From assembly GCA_032358255.1 (NCBI GenBank), contig JAULBX010025309.1, positions 1 to 63,556 of the forward strand: DNA of 63,556 nt, in the 5' to 3' direction. The DNA is from Heterotrichella gracilis (Eukaryota > Sar > Xanthophyceae > Tribonematales > Xanthonemataceae). The notes below the pieces were generated by a model. The model was not told the DNA's origin and did no database searches. It saw only the letters and a list, made by a program, of their open reading frames with translations. The position numbers and the translations under genes are program-made. Positions within the stretch are counted from its first letter, which is position 1; each line of letters opens with the position of its first letter. This document shows positions 24,335-35,400 of this stretch, in pieces.

Positions 24335-26021
24335 TCACCGGCTTAAACGGCGGAGAACAAATGCCGGAAGTTGCGGCGTTTTGTACCCCATTCTGCTCAG
24401 CACCAAGGCATACAGTAATTGCATGAGAAAGGTGTAGAACACCGCATTCACCAGCAACAGTGAGAAGATAAAAATCACCACCAGCAAAGGTGAAGGCGTG
24501 CCACCAGCCAACCCGAGCGTTGCCCCCAAGTGATCCTGAAAGGGGAAGCATTTGGTGTCAATGCATTGGGTGAGCAGATGCGCACTGCAAGCAAGCAGTT
24601 CATATCCATGCTGTGGCAGCATGACAGCAGCTCACAGGAAGCATATTTGCACCACCTTACGTTTGCGCAATATTTCCACATCATGATGCAACGTGCAACC
24701 ATGAATATGTCCCGGCCCCCAACAATGCACCATGCCCACCCCTTACCAGAGCAGAGTAGACATTCGCCAGTAGCAGCGCAAATAGGTTTTCATTCAATGT
24801 CCACGAAGATATCACAATGTAGAGCAGCGTCCCCGCCATGCGCATCAGTGTAGCCACCATCACACACACCGCAAAGGGCAGGCCCCAGGCCCACGTGACC
24901 CCCATGGCGATGGCCATCAGACCATGGATGCACAGGTAGCCTATGCACTTGAATGGCCCCAGCAGCACTGCAGGCAGACGCATGCACATGTCAGCAAGCC
25001 ATGCGGTAGTTGAAGATGCACGTGGCACTAAGAAGCACCCCCGTACACATCATGTCTAGGCAAGGTCATGCCCAATATGGGGCAAAAGCAATTCGGTGCA
25101 CGGCGCTCACCCAGCAGCAGAAGCGACGTGGCTGTAGTGGTCTTGCGAGCTGCGGCTGCACCATAGCGCACGCCAGACAGCACCACGGGAAGCGGTAGGA
25201 GGTAGCCCATGTATGACTCCACCTTGAGGAGGGTAGCTAGCGTGTATGCAACGCCCGTGAGCGCCGCCAGCATGGCGCAATCCACAAGCCTCTGTAATGA
25301 AAACGGCGCAAATTTAGAGGACAAAACCAGGCTATCGCCAGTGAGGACGGTTGCGTTGTCGCCAGGGGTGATGTGTATGGGCACACTAGCGGGTGACTAT
25401 AAAGTCAAATACATCCCAGGGGGGCTAGCATACCTGAGTTGGTACAATGCCGTACACTTCCCCATTGTCATGCTCCTGTTGCTGCTGTATTGCAAGGCTG
25501 GCTGCTGCACTATCCGGCAGTTCACTGTCGTGCGCTGGCAACTGGTGACAGCGGCCATGTTTGTGTCGTCCAACCTGCTGTGCATCCACCCCAAAACGTA
25601 AAAAATCAGTTCTTACAGGCACATAGTAGTATGATACTCCAGCGAATGCTCCTATAGTGCGTACCTTCCACTGGCGCTGGGCGAACCGGGCTGGCCAAAA
25701 GTGTTTGCCATGTGATGTAGCACCATGTGCTACTCTGCCTGGCAAGTGACAGGTCGAGGGCCTAGAAAGAATAGTACTGACGTTAGTTTAACTGGGCAGG
25801 CAGGCATTCCCTTCTGGTATGCACGCGCAAGCCAGATGATTGCATGCATGCAGATTAAAGCAACTTGTGTATGCATGCATGTTCACAACTGTCCCGAATA
25901 TTGAGGCAGGTATGGCTGTATCATCTGAAACATACCTGCTCCAATTTCCCACACTAAACGCTCCTGCACTTGTGCTACATGCTCCCTCAGTGGGACATCT
26001 AGCTGTACTGTGAAAGCGCAT
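24335..26021 (-). CDS. DUF2232-like polytopic membrane protein, probably plastid
   Basis: Six exons in phase on the minus strand: 26021-25936, 25761-25665, 25577-25434, 25291-25111, 24967-24747 and 24535-24335, 309 aa. The C-terminal ~200 residues carry about five hydrophobic segments: CAMLAALTGVAYTLATLL, MGYLLPLPVVLSGVRYGAAA, LCIHGLMAIAMGVTWAWGLP, a segment around VMVATLMRMAGTLLYIVISS, and LLVVIFIFSLLLVNAVFYTF. The LLPLPVVLSGVRYGAAAARK signature recalls the DUF2232 (YybS-like) family, which has chloroplast members in plants; this is recalled, not searched. The first three exons are rich in Ser, Ala, Arg and Gln with few acids, fitting a transit peptide but poorly conserved, so the N-terminal exons are tentative. 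Function of the family is unknown to me. Confidence 0.72.
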
Positions 26022-26637
26022 GATATCCTTGCAAGGTGCTCGCTTCTCCTCTATCCACTGAGCCTTTTGAAGTGAAACCCTGATAGCTGGTTGATAGTTT
26101 GTCTCTTTGTTTCCTTTCTTGCTTGTTCAAACAGACTATTGGCTTGGCCCCAAGAGACCCAAGTATAAACGGGGGGATGTTCTCAACGGGGATGGTTTCA
26201 AAGGGCCATAGGGCAAAGAAGTTTATACTTGCCTTGCTTGTCAACACAGTGCAGTTGTATCTCAGGCTGTTGCAAGTGGGTTGATGTGATGCCACTGCCT
26301 GGGATGCTTTATTATTTTGCAGGGTCTCAAAAATATCCTAGACACCCACACATTTTAGTCACAGTCAAATTTCGAAAAGCCCTGGGCACCAACCAGTTGT
26401 GCGTGCGCGTACTACAAGACTCGAGAAGCTTTCAAAACACCAGCTGAACTACAGTAGTGACCCACCCAGTCTCCCCCCTCAACTGAGAGAGCTGTGGGCA
26501 CACTGTGAACTTTGAAATTCACACTAGGTTCACTTGCCAGTGGCTTATCACTGTTGGCCTTGCCTTTCTTCTTTCTCCTTGCTGGGTACACACGGAAACA
26601 GGCTCTGTTGCAGTTCACCAACAGTGGGCAGTGTAGG
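26022..26637. promoter_or_regulatory. Upstream region, DUF2232-like gene / small unknown gene
   Basis: About 600 bp between divergent predicted starts. An open frame continues upstream of the 26638 ATG to about 26512 and encodes a hydrophobic stretch, but without an ATG. No motif stands out. Confidence 0.35.
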
Positions 26638-27338
26638 ATGCAGAGTTCAGAGGCTCAACTGGAGGAAAGTGAGAGAAAGCTTGCACAGAAGGGTCAGTTT
26701 TGGGCAAGCCATGGCTTTCTCTTGACAGGCTCTGGCAAGAAGGTGGAAGTTGATGCTGATGCCCTGGCAGCTGCAATAGCACTCCTCCGCACTGAAAGCC
26801 CAGATGAGGTTTCTGCACAAAAATTGCCTGGTACATGCGAGGCTGATGAGTCCCCATCTACCAGCCTTGCACAAGGTGCACAGCTTTCAGCGGTGCAGAG
26901 CGATCGCACATACCTGAGCTGGCCTCTGGTGTCAATTGTGAGTGTGCAAGAGCTGAACATAAACTGCGCATTGCAAATGCTGACTGTGGAGGCAAAAGAT
27001 TCCTAGCAAACAGCGGTCACCCTACTGGGCCAATCTTAAGCTTTAGTGCATCATGTTGGATGATTTAGGATCATCCAGGACCTCAGCATCGCTGACTGCA
27101 GAGATTGCAATGTACTGTGGATACCGTGCAGCATATGCATGAGATAGCATAACTAGCATAATGACGGGAGGTGTGCATATCAGATATGCATGTGGGTAGC
27201 CTCACATTCAAGGTTACCTATTCATATTGTACTGTGCAGGTCACCAGCGACGGACCCACGCTGCATTTTGTCCAGCCCGATACTCTGGAAACAGGAAATG
27301 TGCATGTTGCAAGTAGGGATTGCACCACATGCACTTGA
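26638..27338 (+). CDS. Unknown small protein, two exons
   Basis: I do not recognise this gene. Exon 1 runs 26638-26937 to a good donor (gtgagt) and exon 2 runs 27240-27338 after a tgtgcag acceptor, phase 0, 132 aa. The sequence is acidic and Ala/Ser-rich, with a more ordered look at TGSGKKVEVDADALAAAIAL and across the splice (LSWPLVSI joined to VTSDGPTLHFVQPDTLETGN). If exon 1 is read through without splicing, the frame stops at 27006. The open frame extends upstream to 26512 without an ATG, so further 5' exons are possible. Support is the long open frame and phase-matched splice sites. Confidence 0.42.
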
Positions 27339-27842
27339 CCAAAGGAGCTAGATTTGCACCTGACATGCCCCATGCAAGATTGCATCATCGCAAGGTATGT
27401 TAGTAGTATTTACAAAATTTGTGAGACGAATGTGCATCTCTTGCCATGTAGGGCCATCAGAATCTGTGGCTGGCCTAGGCTCAAAGCGGGCTAGGATGCA
27501 GGAGGAGTAATGTATGAAGGAGCATCCATGGGGGATACAGGCAGCTGCTGTTGAATGTGGAGAGGCAGAGACATAATTAAAAGGTGCTTGCTACTGCACA
27601 AACAGCTGAGCATACGATTGCCAGCAGGCATACACGCCTGCGTGCGTTTCCTATTGCTATTAATACATCTGCAACTTTGCAGCAATTCTGTACAACAAAT
27701 GTAGTAATCCACCTGCTGAGAACAGAACAGCGGTGTCCAAATATTATGTACCTGGTACATGGCGATATCCGCCAGGGACATGGCAGGGCCTCTCTGAGGT
27801 TAGGTCTTTCAGCTAGCAAGGACAAGTCATGCAGGTGCGGGC
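27339..27842. other. Convergent 3' region
   Basis: About 500 bp between the small unknown gene and the likely end of NDUFAF5. A further NDUFAF5 3' exon may lie here, because a gtgaca donor follows the codons for SATVSFQ. Nothing else is seen. Confidence 0.4.
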
Positions 27843-30800
27843 TCATGGTTGCCTAAAGCGCCTTGAAGATCCTGCATGTAACAACACGCCAATCAGAGTG
27901 GTTGCTTCAGCTTTGCATGAGTCCTTGACATGCGCAACACATGTGAAGAGCTGCAATCCGCACAAAGATACCAAAATTGTCACCTGGAAGGATACTGTGG
28001 CCGAACCACGTTGTGCCGGAAGCCGCTGTGAATCATGGGGAGACCAACCCGTCATGTAAATCACCTGCACCATCAGAGTTGTGCAATCTTAGCCTCAGCA
28101 CAGGAAACATATTGCTGCACACTCCACCATTTAATCAAGGACAAGTGTACATTACCTGGAATGTGGCGGGGATTGAGCCATCAGGGTTCCCAAAGAGCGT
28201 GGTGTATGATGCCGCTGCAGCCAAGGCGGTGTCATGCCTGCACAAAATTGCTTACTCCTTAGCTGCATCCATAAGATCAGCAGGCGGTTGCAACAAATTG
28301 TTGCAACGGGTTGCACAACCTGAGAACAGGCAGTTCCAAGCCGACAGTAACATTATCTGGCTGCCACGCACCGCAATGATGGCCGCCTGTGCTTTGCAGC
28401 GTTCCCTTCTCCCATGGCCTGCACGCACCACAAAAAACGTCTCAAAAAGCTCCAGTATTGGCACCACCGGTTTGGCGCATGTAATAAATTGTAAATGGTG
28501 ACAGTGCATCCCAAACTTTTCAAAAGCGATGTATGCATAAATGGATGAAGTAGCCTAGTCTGCAACAGGGACAAGCAACACTGCATTATACACACCCTGA
28601 GATGTTGAATGAGCTCTGTCACGTTGCTGTAGTTAACATCTATGTCATCGACGTCCACTGCTGGCAGTGCCAGCCCGGCCCTGGTCAAGAGGTTGCCAGC
28701 ATCCCGAACCTGCATGTGGCAATTGCGTTCAGTGTCTGGTTCATCCCACGCTGTTTACAATGTTACACTTTCAACAGAAATTGAGATATTGCGTGCAACA
28801 ACCCACCCCTTACCGTCTGTTGAATGTAGGCCAAACAAATTTTGCTAGCAAACAACTGTTGGAAAAGGATAGAAGCAGCAGTGGCGAAGCATGGACCAGG
28901 GCCACTGGAGCTGTACTATAAATAAACTCATTATATGCATTGCCGGATGCCATTTACAGTACCCCCAAACGCCCATCTGTACCTGCGCCAATGGGGAGAC
29001 ACGCGAGGATATGCCCCCCTCCCGCTCCTGCTCTGCAAGGGAGCAAGCGATGCGCAGCTCCTGCAACGTCTGGCCTCCCAGCATGGCTGAGAGAAACAGC
29101 CCATCTGGCTTAAGTGCCATGCGGCACTGGGTCATGGCACCCTGTGTACATAAAAATCAGCACGCCTTTGCCACTCTGCATGCGCATGTGCAGGATGATA
29201 GTGCACAGATGTACCTGCATGTGCGGGATGAAGACGCACACATGCAGATGCAGGAAAGATGAAAACAGACGCACAATTTTCCTTCACGAGGCTAGTGGCT
29301 ATTAAGGCAGAAGCAGATTGGGATGCGATGTCTATTGTATGCACCATGCACAATAGCCTTTATTCGTTATTCATGGTGCCGGCATGCATGTACATATGGG
29401 GTGCATGTACAGAAGATGTTGTGCCACATGTAGCCTCACCACCATAACTTTTGGGGCAAGACTGTTCTGCAGCACATGTTGCTTTACTTCCAGATTTACA
29501 GCGGGTCGCAAGGTCTAATGCGGCCAACCAAGAGAAGGAAGAGAATGGCACGTGGTACATACTCGATGCTACTGGTGTTGACACTAGCTAGGAAGGGCTT
29601 GAAGGAATGGCTGCAATGCCATGCAATCCTTGCAAGGTGATTAGCGGGCTGCCAGGAGGCATGCAAGAAAAGAGTGTTTGGAGTTGTTCCACATTTGCAG
29701 ATATGTAGCTTACCGGAAGGTCGTTCGCCCAATGCAACCCCAGGCTGCTGATGATTACTGCAGAAGGCCAACATTCATATTTTAGCACATGATCATTACA
29801 CCATGCAGCTTGCCAGTTGCTTATGTTGCCAGTTGGCCCGCCAAGGCATGCTGCCAAAACAAGCAAGATTGTCGACTCTATTATTTGCAATTTTGTCGTC
29901 TAAGGTGCATATGCTATATGTACACAACCGTGCAGCACGGCGATCGAGTAGTAGATCCTTTGTTTATATCTTTATAGACAGTAAAATGCTTACAATAATT
30001 CTGATTCAAAATAAAAATAAAAGATAAAAATTTTAACAAAATTGAAAGCATACTAATTTTTGGAACAATAGCAAAAGTTATCAACCACAACAGGAGGCCT
30101 GCCGCACCATCCACACTGTTGGTTTCCAACGGGAGAAGCTCCTCATCCCCTTGAATGAATTCAACCTGCATGGTGTGCACACAATGCGGTTGCTCTCAAC
30201 CATGGCCATGCACAGCGCATATGCTCAGCCCGGAGTAGTTTCAAAGCAACCTAGGCTACAAAGCTCATACATGCCTGTTTGTAGCAATGCAAGCACGTCA
30301 GCAAACCCGAGGCACTTGGGCTGCAACCGCCGTACAGGCAACAGAATGTACACAGAAACTCACATTTCCTAACGTGTCCGCCTTTTACAGCCCATTTGTA
30401 ATAGCCCACAAGGGCAGAGCGCACGTAACTTTTACCTGCGGTAGCTTGCCCTGAGCACCTTCCTGCAGCTGCTCCACCAGCTTGCGCGACACATCTAACA
30501 TGGCAGCGGATGAGTCGATGTGGATGATTTTCTCCACCCCTGACCCTGCACGCTGCGCCAGGGTATGCACCACCAGGGCACCTGTGCAGGTGGCAAAAGC
30601 ATTGCTGAGCATGCGGCAGTGGGAGATGGTTGGGGTGCATATACTGCAAGTTGGCGCTTTCCTACTAAGTTCAAACACGGCGGTCATTTGGACTGTTTGC
30701 TGCAACACATGCACGGGCAATGATCGATACATACTGCATGAATCGCAGCCACTGCCATTGTTGCCAGTCCACCAACTGGGCTTGCTACCTGGCTGATGGC

Positions 30801-31920
30801 GGCTCTGGTGGTGCCTCAGTCATGCGCACAAGCTGTTGGCCTGCGCAACAATGGCAGCAGTGTACATCACCTGATCCAGTGCCATTTTTTTAAAAGAGTG
30901 CCTCACCTGCGCCGCCCAGAGCCACTGCAGTTGGGAAGGTGCGGTTGCAGTCAGCCAGGCGGTCCAGTAGCCGCTCTGTCACCTCAGACTGCAAGAGTGT
31001 GAGGCCGATTGAGTGGCTTATGTGCATGAAGGACGGTCATAAGACATATGCAGTGCCTGCCTGGTTGCTATGCGCTGAATGCTTGCACGCAAATGGATTG
31101 GAAGCGGATGCAGGTGACTCCAGCAGGCTGCGCATTAAGCAGCAGTTTAGGAATTAGGGTTTGCAGGTGAGTCCAGCAGGCTGTGTCCTAGGCAGCAGTC
31201 ACTGTGACTGTCACTTTGCCACTTATACCTTGGCAAAGACCTGATGTGCAAGGTGGGCGGCATACCAGAAGAGGGTCATTGTGGGAGTAGGTCCTTGCTG
31301 CCCGATCCCTGTGCTTGAGTTTGTAGGCCCTGAACAAGGGCAGCTGGTGTGAGCAGGTTGCCCTAAACCCTAAACCCTAAAACAGTCTTGCCATGCTCCA
31401 AGCACGCATCCACATGCATGCATGAGGAATGCAGTTGGTTTCATGAGTGTGTGCTCGGTACCGTGTAGACAGAATCGCAAGATTTCTAGACTCGAGTGCT
31501 GTGAACCTACCGGTCGAACACATCCAGCGTCTCTGTGCCAATCGCCCTGGCAACATGGGTGGTTGTGCATATCCCGCAAGTGTTGCCGACGCCTGAGTGC
31601 TGGGCGATCCTTGCTTTCAGCAGGTGTGTATTTGACCAGATGTGTTGTTCTTTTTTATGGGTACATGACCCAAAACCTCTTGTTGTGAGAGTTTGGCTGC
31701 GCAGTGGGGCATGGCATGCAACTGTGTGATGGCCATCCTTCGCCCAGAAAGGGCTGTTACCAGTAGGCTTTAAAGGCGTGTGATAATTGGCTACGCTTCC
31801 TGAAGCAGGTGGTAGGTCTCTGGGTGATGAACTTAGCACTCTGTGCAAACAATCCTGGGTGTGACTGCGAAGGTGCAACAGGGCGCGATATCTGCTACTC
31901 ATCATATTAGCACACGTCAT
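27843..31920 (-). CDS. NDUFAF5: Arginine-hydroxylase/methyltransferase-like NDUFAF5, mitochondrial
   Basis: Eleven exons in phase: 31920-31511, 31329-31266, 30988-30907, 30581-30436, 30165-30108, 29757-29714, 29141-28983, 28709-28596, 28418-28372, 28237-28156 and 28064 to 27843. NDUFAF5 is a mitochondrial-matrix, SAM-fold factor for early complex I assembly; the human protein hydroxylates an arginine of NDUFS7. Diagnostic stretches are [87 protein letters not shown] and [20 protein letters not shown]. The glycine loop is degenerate (ALGGAGALVV), as I recall for plant members. The start region ([17 protein letters not shown]) is Arg-rich without acids, like a mitochondrial presequence, but ~130 residues precede VFDR, so an unseen intron is possible. 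The 3' end is uncertain beyond SATVSFQ. Confidence 0.92.
31109..31199. repeat. Imperfect tandem repeat in an NDUFAF5 intron
   Basis: Two 38-bp copies (31109-31146 and 31162-31199), period 53 bp, each beginning TGCAGGTGA and ending CAGCAGT, inside the intron between exons 2 and 3. Confidence 0.7.
31361..31382 (-). repeat. Telomere-like motif in the first NDUFAF5 intron
   Basis: Three perfect CCCTAAA units in a row, the longest uninterrupted telomere-type array in the window. It lies about 30 bp upstream of the exon 2 acceptor in the minus-strand gene. Confidence 0.9.
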
Positions 31921-32419
31921 AAGGCTGCCATATGCGTTCGAAACCTACTAAGATTTTAATGGCGTGTCGCTCACAAACCGAGTCAAGAGACAGTACAACC
32001 ATTCTGCACACTGCATATGCATGCCTGCATTCCATCAGACTTGCAAGGTGCACCACAGTATCCGCTAGTGTATGGTAGCGGTCTCAACAAACATTTATAA
32101 CCACTTTTGCGCGCATCCAGAGCAGTTTGAGGCTGGAAGCAGAGTGCAAGCAGAGTGCAGTCAGACCCACTTTCTCCGGTTGTCCTATTTTAGGCCCCCT
32201 TGTTGAGGTGCTGAGGCACGTCGCGGAGACACCTGGCAGGGAAAACATCTGCACGCACAGAGCCCTGAAACTCTACCAGCAAAAGGCCACTAAAGCGTGT
32301 TATGACTGCTTATAGTTTGTGTTTCGTGTGTTTACAACCCGGTCGTGGCTGCTAGAGTGCGCCATGTCTGTGGCATCTGGAGCACATCGACGTAGTCGTG
32401 AGTGACGTAGCCTTTTGCG
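31921..32419. promoter_or_regulatory. Shared upstream region, NDUFAF5 / RRM gene
   Basis: About 500 bp between divergent starts. It contains TGCATATGCATGC-type palindromes near 32012. No coding sequence is recognised. The regulatory role is inferred from orientation. Confidence 0.45.
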
Positions 32420-35400
32420 ATGTTTCCTGCCCGGCCCGCCAGCACCCCAAACCCATACGACCTCGCGGAGGGCACCATGGAGCCTCGAAATAGCGCTGCG
32501 ATGGCTTCTTCATTCCTTTTCGAGGGCCCGGCATCGCCCTCGAGCAGCACGTTTTCTGGGCTGGAAGAGGACCCTGGTGGTGGCCATGCTGGTGGCTACC
32601 GCTTGTACACCAAGTGCTCGGGGCTGCTGGAGCAACCCATACACGACCACTTCAGCCGTTTTGGAAAAGTGACCGACGTCTACCTCCCCAGAGCGCCGTA
32701 AGTGCACTTTTATCTGAGGGCGGTGTTGGGTTTGCGAACTGGGCAATTGTGCATGCAGGGCACATTTACAGCACTGTCAGCACTGTCTTCCACCTGCAGG
32801 GACGGATCGAGGAAAGGATATGGCTTCACCACTTTTGAGACGTCTGAAGCTGTCGACAAAGCGGTAAGCAGTATAGTAGCACACAACCGCCTGCAGGCAT
32901 GCGCATGCACAATCACACATATCTGTTTTGAGGTGCAAGGGTCGACTTCATGAGCATGGTGGCCGTTCAAAACACTCAATACGTGCACCGTGGGTTGTAA
33001 ATATCCCGGATCCCTGGCAGGTGACTGGTTTAAAAGAGACCTATCATGTACAGTCATAGACAGTGTAAACGACCAGAGTAGATTGGCCAATGAAGGCTGA
33101 CAAGAACAGCAGATGTGAGCACAAGCGGTCCAGTATACGCCAGTATACTCAGGGTATGGCATACGTATTGTATGCTATACCCTGCTGGTTATGCCTCGCT
33201 ATAGTTAAAAAGCCACTTTCCGGCCTATAGGGCGTTCCAGAATTAGTCTGCTCTCTCTATGCTCTCCATATTGGCTAAGTACAGTGCACTAGGCCAGGGG
33301 CATTCCTTGTGTTGATACCACCGCCACTTTGTTACAGTTTACAGCATGCACTGCTGCCTAACTAGCTGTTAGAGCGTTCGTTGGTACCTCACCAGGCACA
33401 AATAAGCCTTGTCAGAAAATTCACTGAACCTAATCTATTGACAGGTTTGACGTTAACCGCCTGGCTTTAATGTTCTTGTACACTGGTCTGCGGATCCTAT
33501 CTGGAATCTGTGGCGCCCGTACTTCTGAAAATGACTTAGGGTTAGGGTTTAGGGTGTAAATGTTTTCAGGCATGAAGAACTTTTTTCGCTGTTTGCAATG
33601 ATTCCTTTTTTTTACTTTTTATTGCATCTTTACTCACCGCAGTGCCGCCGCATGTTAAGTCAACACATGCTTGCGGTATGCCGCCATATCCATACTCTAT
33701 ATATGCGTGTCAGCTTTAAGGTCATGGGCAGCTACTCTAAATTTAGTTCTGTGTATTGCTGCAAATCCGTGCGCATTTAAATATCCTCCGAAATACCTTG
33801 CACAAGCCAGCCAGTCATGACAGTGCTCTACCATCTCTACGCCGATGGTTTGAACGCATCCAAATCCACGGGGCGCAAGGACAGTTTATTCACGGAACGG
33901 TTGATCAGCACGTTGCCCTATACGTGTACTCAAGAGAATGCATTTGAGTGCTCTAGCATCTGATATGCGTGCAATATGCCCAAACTATTGCACCCTCACT
34001 GGAGTAATGCTGCAGTGGCAGGGCATGTTGGAGGCACGTTAGCTGGTAGCCAAGAATACAGTGCGTGTACGGTACACGGTGTACCCAAGTGCGTCTTTGA
34101 TGGTAGGGATTAGGGCAGTGCGCATTAGTAAATCCAGAGATACATGAGCTGACCTTGCGTTACGCAAATTGGCTGAGCTGGAACCGCCGATAGGAAATGG
34201 TATGATCACTGCCGTGACATGGCTGGCGGGCGCAAGGCATACGTTAACCAATCGTTTATTCAAGTATCAAGTTCAACAATCGTTGGTAATATGCGTTGCA
34301 CATTTATTGTAAGAAAGTCATGAGGGTGGTGGCGGTGAAAATGGTGGGCGATGCATTTCATCGCCCACCATTTTCGGATGCATTTCAACTGAGTTGCATC
34401 CGTTGGCTGCATTATTAGCGCTTGTACTAATAATTGGAAGCAAAACAAAAGTGCATGTCTGCTTCTGCGGAGCGGACAATTGAATGGTATGAGGGCAGCA
34501 AAATTTGCGGGGTGGTAGACAGAAGTTGGTGGATGAGGGAGGCCATGGGCATGAACAGGAAAGTGGTAGGTGGCTGGGTGAGGTGCGGCGGGAGTAGGTG
34601 GGGCTGCGTGGTAAGGGATGTTGGCGGGGTGGGGTAGATCAGGTTGAGCTGTTGGGGAGGGTGCCCACCGCGGGCTATTATTTGATAAAAAGTCAACCTG
34701 CCCAGTTATGCTCACGCATTTGGCACCGCACAAGGGGGTCGGTGGGTGGGGACCCCATCACGCCGACCCTTCTTCACACTAGCGCTAGTCATCTATCTTT
34801 GGCTCTACCAGGCAGGGCCCACCCACCCACCCACCATGGGTGCTTCATTTTTGTCCAATTCTTGCTTGCTCCTAATATAAGAAACGTCGTCGAAAATTTC
34901 GTGAAAATCGGTGCTTTTTCCTCAGCAGAATCTGCCTGTTCCCCTAGACCCTAAACCCTAACCCCACTTTTGGCTCACGGTGGGGTTGACAAAATCTGTC
35001 CTTTTGGGATGCGTCAAAAAGTGCGATTGCCCATCGCACATGGCTGCAGAAAACGACCTGCAGTGAGGTGCAAGGGGTCGACCACTCGGTGATCTGCCCA
35101 GCACGTGCGCAGGCCTGTCACCCGGATTTGACCAGATACGATCTCGATAATTGTACCATTGGCTCGATCAGGGGACGCTTTGATGCAATTATTACCTCAT
35201 TCTGCCCTCCTAGATTACGCCAAATGATCGGGAGGTCGTGTAACGATGGGCTGTATCGCCACCACCCTTTTCTCGTGCGGGGCTATCTCAGGACTAGATA
35301 CGCTGGGTGCTGTTTGTGCCAAGGTAAGAGTGCAAGACACTCAAGATCCTTGAACATTGTCGGCCTACCTCACATAGGTGGTTCACCTCTTTGATTGGCA

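Noticed and set aside
34260..34733. 157-residue minus-strand frame inside RRM-gene intron 2
   Set aside because: Pro/His/Thr-rich composition comes from the GGTGGG-rich local sequence, no family resemblance, and it crosses the hairpin. I see no splice partner.
35068..35394. 108-residue plus-strand frame inside RRM-gene intron 2
   Set aside because: No recognisable motif, and RRM1 is already complete without an exon here.
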